A stretch of 64,000 nt of DNA from Chloroflexaceae bacterium (GTDB taxonomy: Bacteria > Chloroflexota > Chloroflexia > Chloroflexales > Chloroflexaceae). The first letter of the stretch is position 1; each line of letters starts with the position of its first letter. Shown in pieces: positions 1 through 7,479 of the stretch. The stretch is from NCBI GenBank assembly GCA_025057155.1, contig JANWYD010000006.1, positions 62,001 through 126,000 of the forward strand, given 5' to 3'. The notes under the pieces were generated by a model. It worked only from the letters and a program-made list of their open reading frames with translations, was not told the origin of the DNA and did no database searches. The translations under genes and the position numbers were made by a program.

Positions 1-206
1 TACGTGCAACTCTCCAGGTTGCGTGCAGGGCGCATCGGGCTGCGCGTGGCAGAAGAAACCCGCTTGTCTCATATAATGAAGCGAGAGGCCCGCTCTGCCA
101 GCAGGGAACGAACGGTCCTGACTCGCCCCGGCAAGCGAGGCTATAGAGAACCCCGGTCGCGCCGGGTCCATCAGCGCCAGCGCATTGCCAGTCGGAGTTG
201 ATCTGC
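1..206. other. Left-edge intergenic stretch
   Basis: No convincing gene is visible. A GCAACT...GGTTGC inverted repeat near positions 6-23 resembles the GCAACC/GGTTGC hairpins found in several other gaps of this window. The one open frame here (4-201) is Arg-rich without domain character and is probably chance. Confidence 0.5.
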
Positions 207-238
207 AATCCAAAATCCAAAATCTAAAATCCAAAATC
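207..238. repeat. CCAAAAT heptamer tract
   Basis: About four and a half tandem copies of CCAAAAT (one CTAAAAT variant) end three bases before the start codon of the following oxidoreductase gene. The same tract occurs at 17565-17596, 17637-17677, 60589-60633 and 62136-62164. It is much richer in A+T than its surroundings. Its function is unknown. Confidence 0.85.
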
Positions 239-241
239 GCC

Positions 242-1264
242 ATGCGTTCCTACAACGCCCAGGCTGTCTGGATCACCGCCCCGCGTCAGGTCGCGATCCG
301 CAGCGAAACCGTGCCGCCTCCCGGCCCCGATCAAGTGCGGATCGCGGCTCTGTGCTCGGCGATCAGCCACGGCACCGAGATGCTGGTCTACCGCGGGCAG
401 GTTGATCCCGCCCTGCCCCTGGATCTGCCGACCCTGGCCGGCAGTTTCGCCTTTCCGATCAAGTACGGCTACGCCAGTGCGGGTCGCGTGCTGGACGTGG
501 GCGCGGCGGTGCGCCACCTGGCTCCCGGCGATCTTGTCTTCGCCCTGCATCCGCACCAGAGCCTCTACGTGGCTCCGGCCGCTCTGGTGACGCGCCTGCC
601 TGGGGATCTCGATCCGGCCCTGGGGGTGTTCTTCGCCAACACGGAGACCGCGCTCAACGTGGCCCACGACGCCGCACCGCGTCTGGGCGAGACGGCAGTG
701 GTCTTCGGGCAGGGCGTGGTGGGGTTGCTCGTCACCCAGACGCTGCGGCTGGCCGGGGCGTCACGAGTGATCGCCGTGGAGCCTGACCCGGCCCGCCGCG
801 ACCTGGCCCTGGCGGTGGGCGCCGACGCGGCCCTGGCCCCCGGCCCGGATCTGCTCGAGGCGCTGCGGGCCCACAACGACGGCCGGCTGGCCGATCTGGC
901 CGTCGAGGTTAGCGGCGCTCCCGCCGCCTTGCAGGCGGCCATTGACACCGTGCTGGACGAGGGCACGGTAGTGGTGGCCTCGTGGTACGGGCGCAAGCCC
1001 GTGACGCTCGACCTGGGCGGGCGGTTTCACCGCGGGCGCCTGCGGCTGCGCTCATCGCAGGTCGGGCGCCTGGCGCCGGAAACGGCCCCGCGCTGGGATC
1101 ATGCCCGCCGCGCGGCCACGGTGGCCGCGCTGCTGCCCCGGCTGCGCCTGGCCCCCCTGCAGGGGCCGCGCCTGCCCCTTGAACGCGCCGACGAGGCCTA
1201 CCGCCTGGTTGACACTGGCGGCGCGGTGCAGGTAACGATAACGTATACCGCCGATTCCCCATAA
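242..1264 (+). CDS. Medium-chain dehydrogenase/reductase, alcohol-dehydrogenase-like
   Basis: A 340-residue MDR-family oxidoreductase. The N-terminal half has the GroES-like fold signature, with a segment around SAISHGTEM where many relatives carry the catalytic zinc ligands. The C-terminal half has a nucleotide-binding Rossmann motif (VVFGQGVVGLL) followed by an acidic strand end (VEPD), as expected for NAD(P) binding. The structural-zinc Cys quartet is not visible, so this is not a classical ADH; substrate unknown. The start at 242 was chosen because the open frame upstream only encodes the CCAAAAT repeat tract. It stands alone; the next gene begins after a separate promoter. Confidence 0.8.
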   Translation: MRSYNAQAVWITAPRQVAIRSETVPPPGPDQVRIAALCSAISHGTEMLVYRGQVDPALPLDLPTLAGSFAFPIKYGYASAGRVLDVGAAVRHLAPGDLVFALHPHQSLYVAPAALVTRLPGDLDPALGVFFANTETALNVAHDAAPRLGETAVVFGQGVVGLLVTQTLRLAGASRVIAVEPDPARRDLALAVGADAALAPGPDLLEALRAHNDGRLADLAVEVSGAPAALQAAIDTVLDEGTVVVASWYGRKPVTLDLGGRFHRGRLRLRSSQVGRLAPETAPRWDHARRAATVAALLPRLRLAPLQGPRLPLERADEAYRLVDTGGAVQVTITYTADSP

Positions 1265-1282
1265 TCCCCGCCCCGTTCCTCG

Positions 1283-1291
1283 TGGTATACT
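1283..1291 (+). promoter_or_regulatory. Extended -10 promoter element for sfsA
   Basis: TGGTATACT is a TGn extended -10 box, 46 bp before the sfsA start. No good -35 box is seen, as is common with extended -10 promoters. Confidence 0.5.
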
Positions 1292-1336
1292 AGGCACCGG
1301 ATGTGATGCGAACCGACCCGCCGCTCAGGATCAGCT

Positions 1337-2074
1337 ATGCCTGTCCGTGTGCCCCTGACCTCCAGCGGACCGCTCGTTGAGGCGGAGTTTGTCTCCCGGC
1401 CCAATCAACTGGTAGTGGAAGCTCGCCTGGGGCGCCGGATGGTGCGCGCCCACCTGGCCGACCGGGGGCGCCTGCTCGACCTGCTGGTTCCCGGCGCGCG
1501 GCTATTGCTGGCCCCCCGCGAGGAGATCGGCCGGAAGACCGGCTATCAGGTGGTTGGCGTATACCACAACGGCGAGCTCGTTTCTCTTGACACGCACCTG
1601 GCCAACCGGCTGGTGGTCGCAGCCCTGGCGGCCGGCGCCTTGCCGCAGTTCGCCCGCTATACCAAGGTGCAGCGGGAGGTGATGATCGGCGAGCACCGCT
1701 TCGATTTTCGTCTGAGCGAGGGCATCCATACCTGTATTGTCGAGGTCAAATCGGTCAGCAAAGTGGAGAATGGCCTGGCTCGCTTCCCCGACGCGCCGAC
1801 CGAGCGGGGCCGCCGCCAGGTGCAGGCTCTGACCCACATGGCCCGCAACGGGCAGCGCTGCGCCATTGTCTTTATCATTCAGCGCCACGCCGCCCGCGCT
1901 CTCGTTCCCGATGATGTGGACCCCGAGTTCGGACGCGCCTTCCGCAATGCCATTACCGCCGGGGTCGAGGTCTACGCCTATCTCTGTCCGCTTACGCCCG
2001 AAGGTCTGACCCTCGGTGAACCGGTGCTGGTCTATGGCTCCGCAGAGGCGATACCCAAAGCGAGGCCCATGTAA
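1337..2074 (+). CDS. sfsA: SfsA family protein (sugar fermentation stimulation / DNA-binding nuclease family)
   Basis: A 245-residue protein covering the whole SfsA family. The N-terminal OB-like part ([23 protein letters not shown]) and the C-terminal nuclease-like core are both present. The latter includes the FDFRL...CIVEVKSV segment that matches the PD-(D/E)xK-like motif of the family, and the later [10 protein letters not shown]. In E. coli the protein was linked to maltose gene activation and binds DNA; the true role in most bacteria is unsettled. It is a single gene with its own extended -10 box, followed by a strong GC-rich palindrome. Confidence 0.9.
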   Translation: MPVRVPLTSSGPLVEAEFVSRPNQLVVEARLGRRMVRAHLADRGRLLDLLVPGARLLLAPREEIGRKTGYQVVGVYHNGELVSLDTHLANRLVVAALAAGALPQFARYTKVQREVMIGEHRFDFRLSEGIHTCIVEVKSVSKVENGLARFPDAPTERGRRQVQALTHMARNGQRCAIVFIIQRHAARALVPDDVDPEFGRAFRNAITAGVEVYAYLCPLTPEGLTLGEPVLVYGSAEAIPKARPM

Positions 2075-2075
2075 A

Positions 2076-2153
2076 GCCGGCCCGGCGGGCCGGCGCTACA
2101 GCCCCTCGGCCCGGCGTTACGGCCCCCCGGCCCCCCGGCCCGGCGTTACGGCC
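2076..2153. repeat. GC palindrome and repeated GGCCCGGCGTTACGG units after sfsA
   Basis: A perfect 9+9 palindrome (2076-2094) directly follows the sfsA stop codon. It is followed by two copies of CGGCCCGGCGTTACGGCCC and a related third unit (CGGCGCTACAGCCC). The first hairpin could end sfsA transcription, but no T-run follows. Confidence 0.6.
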
Positions 2154-2191
2154 CTCACATCACCCGTTCGCTTCGATGAAAGGTTGACGCC

Positions 2192-3445
2192 ATGCGCGCA
2201 GGATATTTCCACCTGCTGGTGATCCTTACACTGCTGCTGCTCGCCGCCTGCGGCGGCCAGCCAGGCGTGCCCGCTGGCGAGCAGCCCTTCGAGCAACGTT
2301 ACCGATCCATGAGCTTCGAGCAGATCGTCGAGGCGGCCCGTGGGCAGACGGTGACCTGGTTCATGTGGGGCGGCTCGGACGCAATTAATGCCTATGTCAA
2401 CGGCTACGTAGCCGGCACGCTGAAGGAGCGTTATGGGATTACGCTCAAACAGGCGCCGGTCACCGATATTGTCGAGACGGTCAACAAGGTGCTGGCCGAA
2501 AAACAGGCCGGGAAGGATAGCGGCGGCTCGGCAGATTTGATCTGGATCAATGGCGAGAACTTCCGCACCCTGAAGGAGGCCGGGGCGGTGTTTCGCAACT
2601 GGGCCGACCTGCTGCCAAGCAGCCAGTTCGTGGATTGGGAGAACCCCTCCATCGCCTACGACTTCGGCTTTCCGGTTGAGTATGATGAGTCGCCCTGGGG
2701 GTCAGCCCAGTTCGTGATGGAGTACGACAGCGCGCGGCTCTCCGAGCCGCCCCGCAGCATCGAGGCGCTGCTGGAATGGGCCTGCGCCAATCCCGGCAAG
2801 TTCACCTACCCGGCGCCCCCTGATTTCACTGGCAGCGTCTTCGTGCGCCATGTCTTCTACGCCGCCGCCGGGGATTATACACAACTGCTTGGCCCCTTCA
2901 ATGAGACGCTCTACGCCCCTATCGCCGAAAAGACCTGGCAGATGCTCAACGCTGTGGAACCCTGCCTCTGGCGCGGCGGCGAAACCTATCCCCAGACCAA
3001 TACCGCCCTCTACGACCTGTTCTCCCGTGGCGAGGTCTGGATCTCGATGAATTACAGCCCGACCCACGCAGCGAACCAGATCGCCCGCGGGGTCTATCCC
3101 TCCACTGCCCGCACATGGGTCTTCGATAGCGGCACCATCGCCAACACCAACTATGTGACCATTCCCTACAACGCGGCCAATAAGGCCGGAGCCATGGTCG
3201 TAGCCAATTTCTTACTCTCGCCCGAGGCGCAGTACGAGGCCGCGAAGCCCGAGGTAGTAGGATGGAGCACGCCGCTCTCCTTCGCAAAGCTGCCCAGGGA
3301 GTGGGTCGAGAAGTTCTACGCCCTGCCCCGCCCTGAGGCGGTGCTGCCCGCCGACGAACTCGCCGCGCGCCAGCTCTCCGAGTTGCAGGCGCCGTGGCTG
3401 ACGCGCATCGAGGAGGACTGGATCGCCAATGTTCTGGAGCGCTGA
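2192..3445 (+). CDS. ABC transporter substrate-binding lipoprotein, YnjB type
   Basis: A 417-residue periplasmic-type binding protein. The N-terminus has a short hydrophobic stretch ending in the lipobox LLAACGG (Cys near residue 20), so it should be a membrane-anchored lipoprotein. The mature part begins with a conserved TVTWFMWGGSDAINAYVNGYV stretch, then DLIWINGENFRTL, typical of the YnjB family. The ligand of that family is not firmly known (thiamine-like, polyamine and metal proposals exist). The 3' end overlaps the permease gene by 17 bp, which indicates a transporter operon 2192-6209. Confidence 0.85.
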   Translation: MRAGYFHLLVILTLLLLAACGGQPGVPAGEQPFEQRYRSMSFEQIVEAARGQTVTWFMWGGSDAINAYVNGYVAGTLKERYGITLKQAPVTDIVETVNKVLAEKQAGKDSGGSADLIWINGENFRTLKEAGAVFRNWADLLPSSQFVDWENPSIAYDFGFPVEYDESPWGSAQFVMEYDSARLSEPPRSIEALLEWACANPGKFTYPAPPDFTGSVFVRHVFYAAAGDYTQLLGPFNETLYAPIAEKTWQMLNAVEPCLWRGGETYPQTNTALYDLFSRGEVWISMNYSPTHAANQIARGVYPSTARTWVFDSGTIANTNYVTIPYNAANKAGAMVVANFLLSPEAQYEAAKPEVVGWSTPLSFAKLPREWVEKFYALPRPEAVLPADELAARQLSELQAPWLTRIEEDWIANVLER

Positions 3446-4310
3446 CCCCGAACGGCCGCGGATCTGGCTGATGCTCGCCCCGATGCTGGCAGTAGTGTTC
3501 TTGCTCTTCGGCGGCGGCCTCTTTTTCGCCCTGATCCAGTCCTTCGGCTACCTGCCGCTGATCGGGCAGACGGAGTTCAGCCTCGCGGCCTATGTCACGG
3601 TCCTGCGGCAATCTTCGTTTCTGGCCTCCTTGCTCCTCACCCTGTATATCGCCACTACCTCGACAGTCATCGCCACGGCGCTGGCGGTGACGGCGGCCCT
3701 GGCCATCCGCGCTACCACGCGGGGGCGTCAGGCGCTGAGTTTCATCTTCCAGTTCAACCTGCCTATCCCGCACCTCGTCGGCGCGGTGGCCATGGCCGAC
3801 CTGCTCAGCCAGAGCGGGCTGCTCGCGCGCCTCGCCGCCGCCTTCGGGCTGATTGATGATCCTGGCCAGTTCCCTGTGCTGGTCTTCGACCGCGCCGGAG
3901 TGGGGATCATCGCCGAGTACGTCTGGAAGGAGACGGCCTTCATCGGGGTGACCGTGCTGGCCGTCCTTCACGCCATCGGGCCGGAGTACGAGGAACTGGC
4001 CCGCTCCCTGGGCGCGAACCGCTGGCAGCGGTTTCGCCTGGTGCTGTTGCCATTGATGCTGCCCGGGGTGCTGGCGGCCTCGGTGATCGCTTTCGCCTTC
4101 TCCTTCGGCGCCTTCGAGGCGCCCTATCTGCTCGGCGCCAGTTATCCGCAGGTGTTGCCAGTGCTGGCCTACAAGCGCTATACCGCGGTGGATCTGGCAG
4201 CGCGAGCCGAGGCCATGGCCCTGTGCGTGATCATTACCCTGGTCGCCGGGGCCGCGATTGTCGCCTATCTGCACGTGAGCCGGCGCTATCTGCGCCGCGA
4301 GGCCGACTGA
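3429..4310 (+). CDS. ABC transporter permease (first of two), YnjC N-half type
   Basis: A 293-residue inner-membrane protein with six predicted hydrophobic helices. The binding-protein-dependent permease EAA loop is visible as EYEELARSLGANRWQRFRLVLLP (near residues 185-207), the site that docks on the ATPase. E. coli YnjC is a fused double permease; here the two halves are separate genes. It overlaps the binding-protein gene and is followed after 2 bp by the second permease, so translation is probably coupled. Confidence 0.88.
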   Translation: MFWSADPERPRIWLMLAPMLAVVFLLFGGGLFFALIQSFGYLPLIGQTEFSLAAYVTVLRQSSFLASLLLTLYIATTSTVIATALAVTAALAIRATTRGRQALSFIFQFNLPIPHLVGAVAMADLLSQSGLLARLAAAFGLIDDPGQFPVLVFDRAGVGIIAEYVWKETAFIGVTVLAVLHAIGPEYEELARSLGANRWQRFRLVLLPLMLPGVLAASVIAFAFSFGAFEAPYLLGASYPQVLPVLAYKRYTAVDLAARAEAMALCVIITLVAGAAIVAYLHVSRRYLRREAD

Positions 4311-4312
4311 CG

Positions 4313-5152
4313 ATGCGTTCCGCGGAATCTTCTGCCGGGCTTTCTCCGCCGCGCCCGCCCCTGCTGCGCTGGTTCGTCCTGGCGGCGATGGTGATCGGTA
4401 TGCTCCTGCCGATCGTGCCGCTGGTTATCTGGTCGTTCGCCTTTCGCTGGAGCTTTCCCGATCTGCTGCCCGAACGCTGGAGCCTGCGGGCCTGGCGCTA
4501 CCTGGCCGCCCCGGAGTCGCAGGTGCTGCCCGCCCTTCGCGACAGCCTGTTGCTTGCCGGAGCCGTGACGCTGCTCGCCACGCTGATCGGCGCGCCCGCC
4601 GGGCGCGCCCTGGGCATGTACCGTTTCCGGGGCCGCGCTCTGATCGAGATGCTCATCCTGGCCCCGCTGATCGTCCCCGCCTTCGCCGTGTCCCTCGGCA
4701 TCCAGATTGTGTTCATCCGCTACGGCCTGGCCGACACGTTCCTCGGCGTCGTTCTGGTGCATCTCGTGCCCGCGACCCCGTACATGGCTCTGGTCATGGC
4801 CGGAGTGTTCGCCAACTTCGACCGGCAGTACGAGGACCTGGCGCGCACCCTGGGCGCGCGTCCGTTGCAGGTCTGGCGGTGGGTGACCCTGCCAGCCGTA
4901 CTTCCCGGTCTGGTGGTGGGCGCGCTGTTCGTGTTCCTGATCTCGTGGAGCCAGTACGCGCTGACGCTGATCATCGGCGGGGGGCGTCTGGTGACTCTGC
5001 CGATGCTGCTGTTCGCCTTTGCCCGCAGCGGCGATCATGCGGTGACCGCCGCCCTGAGTCTGGTGTTTATCGCCCCGGCGGTGGTGTTGCTGGCGCTGAT
5101 CGCCCGCTTTCTGGGCGCCGCGCCCGCCGCCGGCGGCATTCGGGGCCTGTAG
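4313..5152 (+). CDS. ABC transporter permease (second of two)
   Basis: A 279-residue membrane protein with about six helices and its own EAA loop (YEDLARTLGARPLQVWRWVTLP, about residues 163-184). The start at 4313 lies 2 bp after the stop of the previous permease. A longer frame from 4223 exists, but it overlaps the earlier gene by 88 bp and adds an Arg-rich stretch unlike a permease N-terminus. Together with the previous gene it would form the channel of the importer. Confidence 0.88.
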   Translation: MRSAESSAGLSPPRPPLLRWFVLAAMVIGMLLPIVPLVIWSFAFRWSFPDLLPERWSLRAWRYLAAPESQVLPALRDSLLLAGAVTLLATLIGAPAGRALGMYRFRGRALIEMLILAPLIVPAFAVSLGIQIVFIRYGLADTFLGVVLVHLVPATPYMALVMAGVFANFDRQYEDLARTLGARPLQVWRWVTLPAVLPGLVVGALFVFLISWSQYALTLIIGGGRLVTLPMLLFAFARSGDHAVTAALSLVFIAPAVVLLALIARFLGAAPAAGGIRGL

Positions 5153-5165
5153 CCATCCTTTCCAT

Positions 5166-6209
5166 ATGACCGCCCTGCAACTCTGCAATCTTACCAAAAC
5201 CTACCCCGGCGCGCCCGCGCCGGCACTCCGCGATCTATCTCTCGATGTGGCCCCGGGCGAACTGGTTGTGCTGCTGGGCGCCTCGGGCTGCGGCAAGAGC
5301 ACCACGCTGCGCCTGGTGGCCGGGCTGCTCACCCCCTGCCGCGGCGACGTGCGCTTCGATGGGCGCTCGGTGCTGGACACGCCGCCCGAGCGCCGGGGCG
5401 TGGCGATGGTGTTTCAGAAGCCATTGCTGCTGCCGCACATGAGCGTCGGCGAGAACGTGGGCTTCGGGCTGCGGGTGCGCGGCGAGCGCCCGGCGACCAT
5501 CCGGCGCCGGGTTCATGAACTGCTCGAACTGGTGCAGTTGCCGGGCAGCGCCGCCCGGCGCCCCGGCCAGCTCTCCGGTGGTCAGGAACAGCGGGTGGCC
5601 CTGGCGCGCGCCCTGATCGTCGAACCGCGAGTGCTGCTGCTCGACGAACCCTTCAGCCAGCTCGACGCCGGACTGCGAGCCGAGATGCGCGAACTGGTCG
5701 CCGGGTTGCAACGCCGGCTGGGCATTACCACCCTGATGGTGACCCACGACCAGGAAGAGGCGCTATTGCTGGCCGACCGTATCGCCCTGCTGGAGCAGGG
5801 TCGCCTGTTGCAGTACGACACCCCGCGAGGCCTCTACGAGCGCCCGGCCAGCGTCGCCGTCGCGCGCTTTCTCGGCGGCCGCAATTTCATTTCCGGACGG
5901 GTAGCAGGCCGGCGCTTCATCAGCGACCTGGGGGCCTTCGAGCTTGCCGCCGAACCGCCGTTGCAGGGCGCAGCCGTGCTGACCATCCGCCCTGAGGCCC
6001 TGGCGCTGGGCTGCAACGGCCCGGTTAACCGCCTGCGCGGCACGGTCACGGCGGCGCGCTACCTCGGCGCGCGGATGCGCTATCAGATCCAGGCTGGCCC
6101 GTTCCTTCTGGAGGCCCTGGCCGACGCCGCCGGCCCCTACCATCCAGGCGACGCCGTGAGCCTGACCCTTCCGCCGGAACGGCTGTGGGTGATGCGAGAG
6201 GATGGATAG
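5166..6209 (+). CDS. ABC transporter ATP-binding protein
   Basis: A 347-residue ATPase of the polyamine/iron/thiamine importer class. Visible motifs are Walker A GASGCGKST (about 38-46), Q-loop VFQKPLLLPH, signature LSGGQEQR, Walker B VLLLDEPFSQLD and switch His in VTHDQEEAL. The C-terminal 100 residues form a TOBE-like regulatory domain (FLGGRNFISGRV, TIRPEALALG). It lies 13 bp after the permease and completes the importer. Confidence 0.92.
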   Translation: MTALQLCNLTKTYPGAPAPALRDLSLDVAPGELVVLLGASGCGKSTTLRLVAGLLTPCRGDVRFDGRSVLDTPPERRGVAMVFQKPLLLPHMSVGENVGFGLRVRGERPATIRRRVHELLELVQLPGSAARRPGQLSGGQEQRVALARALIVEPRVLLLDEPFSQLDAGLRAEMRELVAGLQRRLGITTLMVTHDQEEALLLADRIALLEQGRLLQYDTPRGLYERPASVAVARFLGGRNFISGRVAGRRFISDLGAFELAAEPPLQGAAVLTIRPEALALGCNGPVNRLRGTVTAARYLGARMRYQIQAGPFLLEALADAAGPYHPGDAVSLTLPPERLWVMREDG

Positions 6210-6296
6210 TGACTCGATTTTGGATGTTGGATGGGCGGATATGACGCTCCACTGAGACCTGGCAATTCTGAAACGCGCCTGATCGGGCCTGCCACC

Positions 6297-7325
6297 ATGC
6301 TTGCAACCGAACTATTACCTGCTATCAAGATCTATCTGCGCCGGCCGGAGGTGGCCGGGCCTCCCGGTCTGGAACTGACCGGAGATTGGGACCTGCGCTT
6401 TCTGGCCCAGGGTGAATACAACATCAACTATCTGCTCGAGCGCGACAGCGGGCCGCCCCTGGTAGTGCGGGTCAACACCGGCTCGCAGATCGGCCGGCCC
6501 GGCGGCGCCCAGATCGCCTACGAGGGGGCGGCCCTGCGCCTGCTGGCGCCGGTGGGCGTGGCGCCGCGTCTGCACTATCTCGACGCGACGCTCGCACTCC
6601 TTCCCTATGGCCTGCTGGTGATGGACTACCTGCCAGGCGGGCCGCTGCGCTACGCCGACGCGGCGCACCTCGTCGCGGCGGCGCGAACCCTGGCGCGCCT
6701 GCACCAGACCCCCGCGGTCCACGGCAACTTCATCCGGCGCCGGGCGCTGGTTGACGACCTGGAAGAGGCCCGTGGCTGGCTGGCGCCCTATCTGGAAAGC
6801 CCTCACGCCCCGGCGCCGGCGCGCGCGCGCCTGGCCCGCCTGCTTGAACGAGCAGCCGAGGATGCCGCGCGCCACGCCGACCGTTTTCCTGCGCCCTTCG
6901 CCCTCGTCCACACCGACGTGCAGGCGCACAATTTTGTCGTTGAAGATCGCCCCGATGGCCCCCACTGCCGTCTGGTGGACTGGGAGCGTCCGCTCCTCGA
7001 CGATCCGACCTACGACCTGGCTCACTTTAGCATCCCCACCACCACCCGCTGGAAGACGGGACAGACCCTCAGCGCGGCGCAGATTGAGCGCTTCCTGGCC
7101 GCTTACTGCGCTGCCCGCCCCGAGCTTGACGCGCAGGAGTTGCGCGTCCGTCTGGAGATCCGCCGGCCGTTCATTCTGCTGCGGGCGGTGAGCTGGTGCG
7201 CGGGGGCCTGGGTGGAGTACACCGGCCATGGGCGAGCTATCGCTCACGCGGACACGCTGGCGCGGATTGAAGAGTATCTGCGGCCCGACGAGCTGGAGGC
7301 GCTGTTTCCAGATTGGTTGGGATGA
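6297..7325 (+). CDS. Aminoglycoside-phosphotransferase/choline-kinase-like protein
   Basis: A 342-residue kinase-fold protein of the APH family. The catalytic loop reads HTDVQAHNFVVE (H-x-D-x4-N) and the metal-binding Asp follows in LVDWERPLLDDPTYDLA. The N-terminal lobe has a GEYNINYLL nucleotide-loop-like segment. The start at 6297 (MLATELLP) is preferred over the longer frame from 6231, which has no protein character. It follows the importer by 87 bp, so it may phosphorylate the imported compound, but that is a guess from position; fructosamine, choline and thiamine kinases share the fold. Confidence 0.8.
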   Translation: MLATELLPAIKIYLRRPEVAGPPGLELTGDWDLRFLAQGEYNINYLLERDSGPPLVVRVNTGSQIGRPGGAQIAYEGAALRLLAPVGVAPRLHYLDATLALLPYGLLVMDYLPGGPLRYADAAHLVAAARTLARLHQTPAVHGNFIRRRALVDDLEEARGWLAPYLESPHAPAPARARLARLLERAAEDAARHADRFPAPFALVHTDVQAHNFVVEDRPDGPHCRLVDWERPLLDDPTYDLAHFSIPTTTRWKTGQTLSAAQIERFLAAYCAARPELDAQELRVRLEIRRPFILLRAVSWCAGAWVEYTGHGRAIAHADTLARIEEYLRPDELEALFPDWLG

Positions 7326-7479
7326 ACCTTGAAACTCGCGCCGGCGCGCCAACCCTTCTCCGCTGGCGGAGGCGGACCGGCAGGAGCGACCCGCCGGTTG
7401 CCCCTGCCGGTCCTGGCGGGCGGAAGCGCCACCCGCTCGAATCCCCTGCCCCCAGAGGCAGGCTGTGAGAAGCCCGGAC

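Noticed and set aside
4-201. A 65-codon frame at the left edge
   Set aside because: Arg-rich, with no ribosome site or domain; probably chance.
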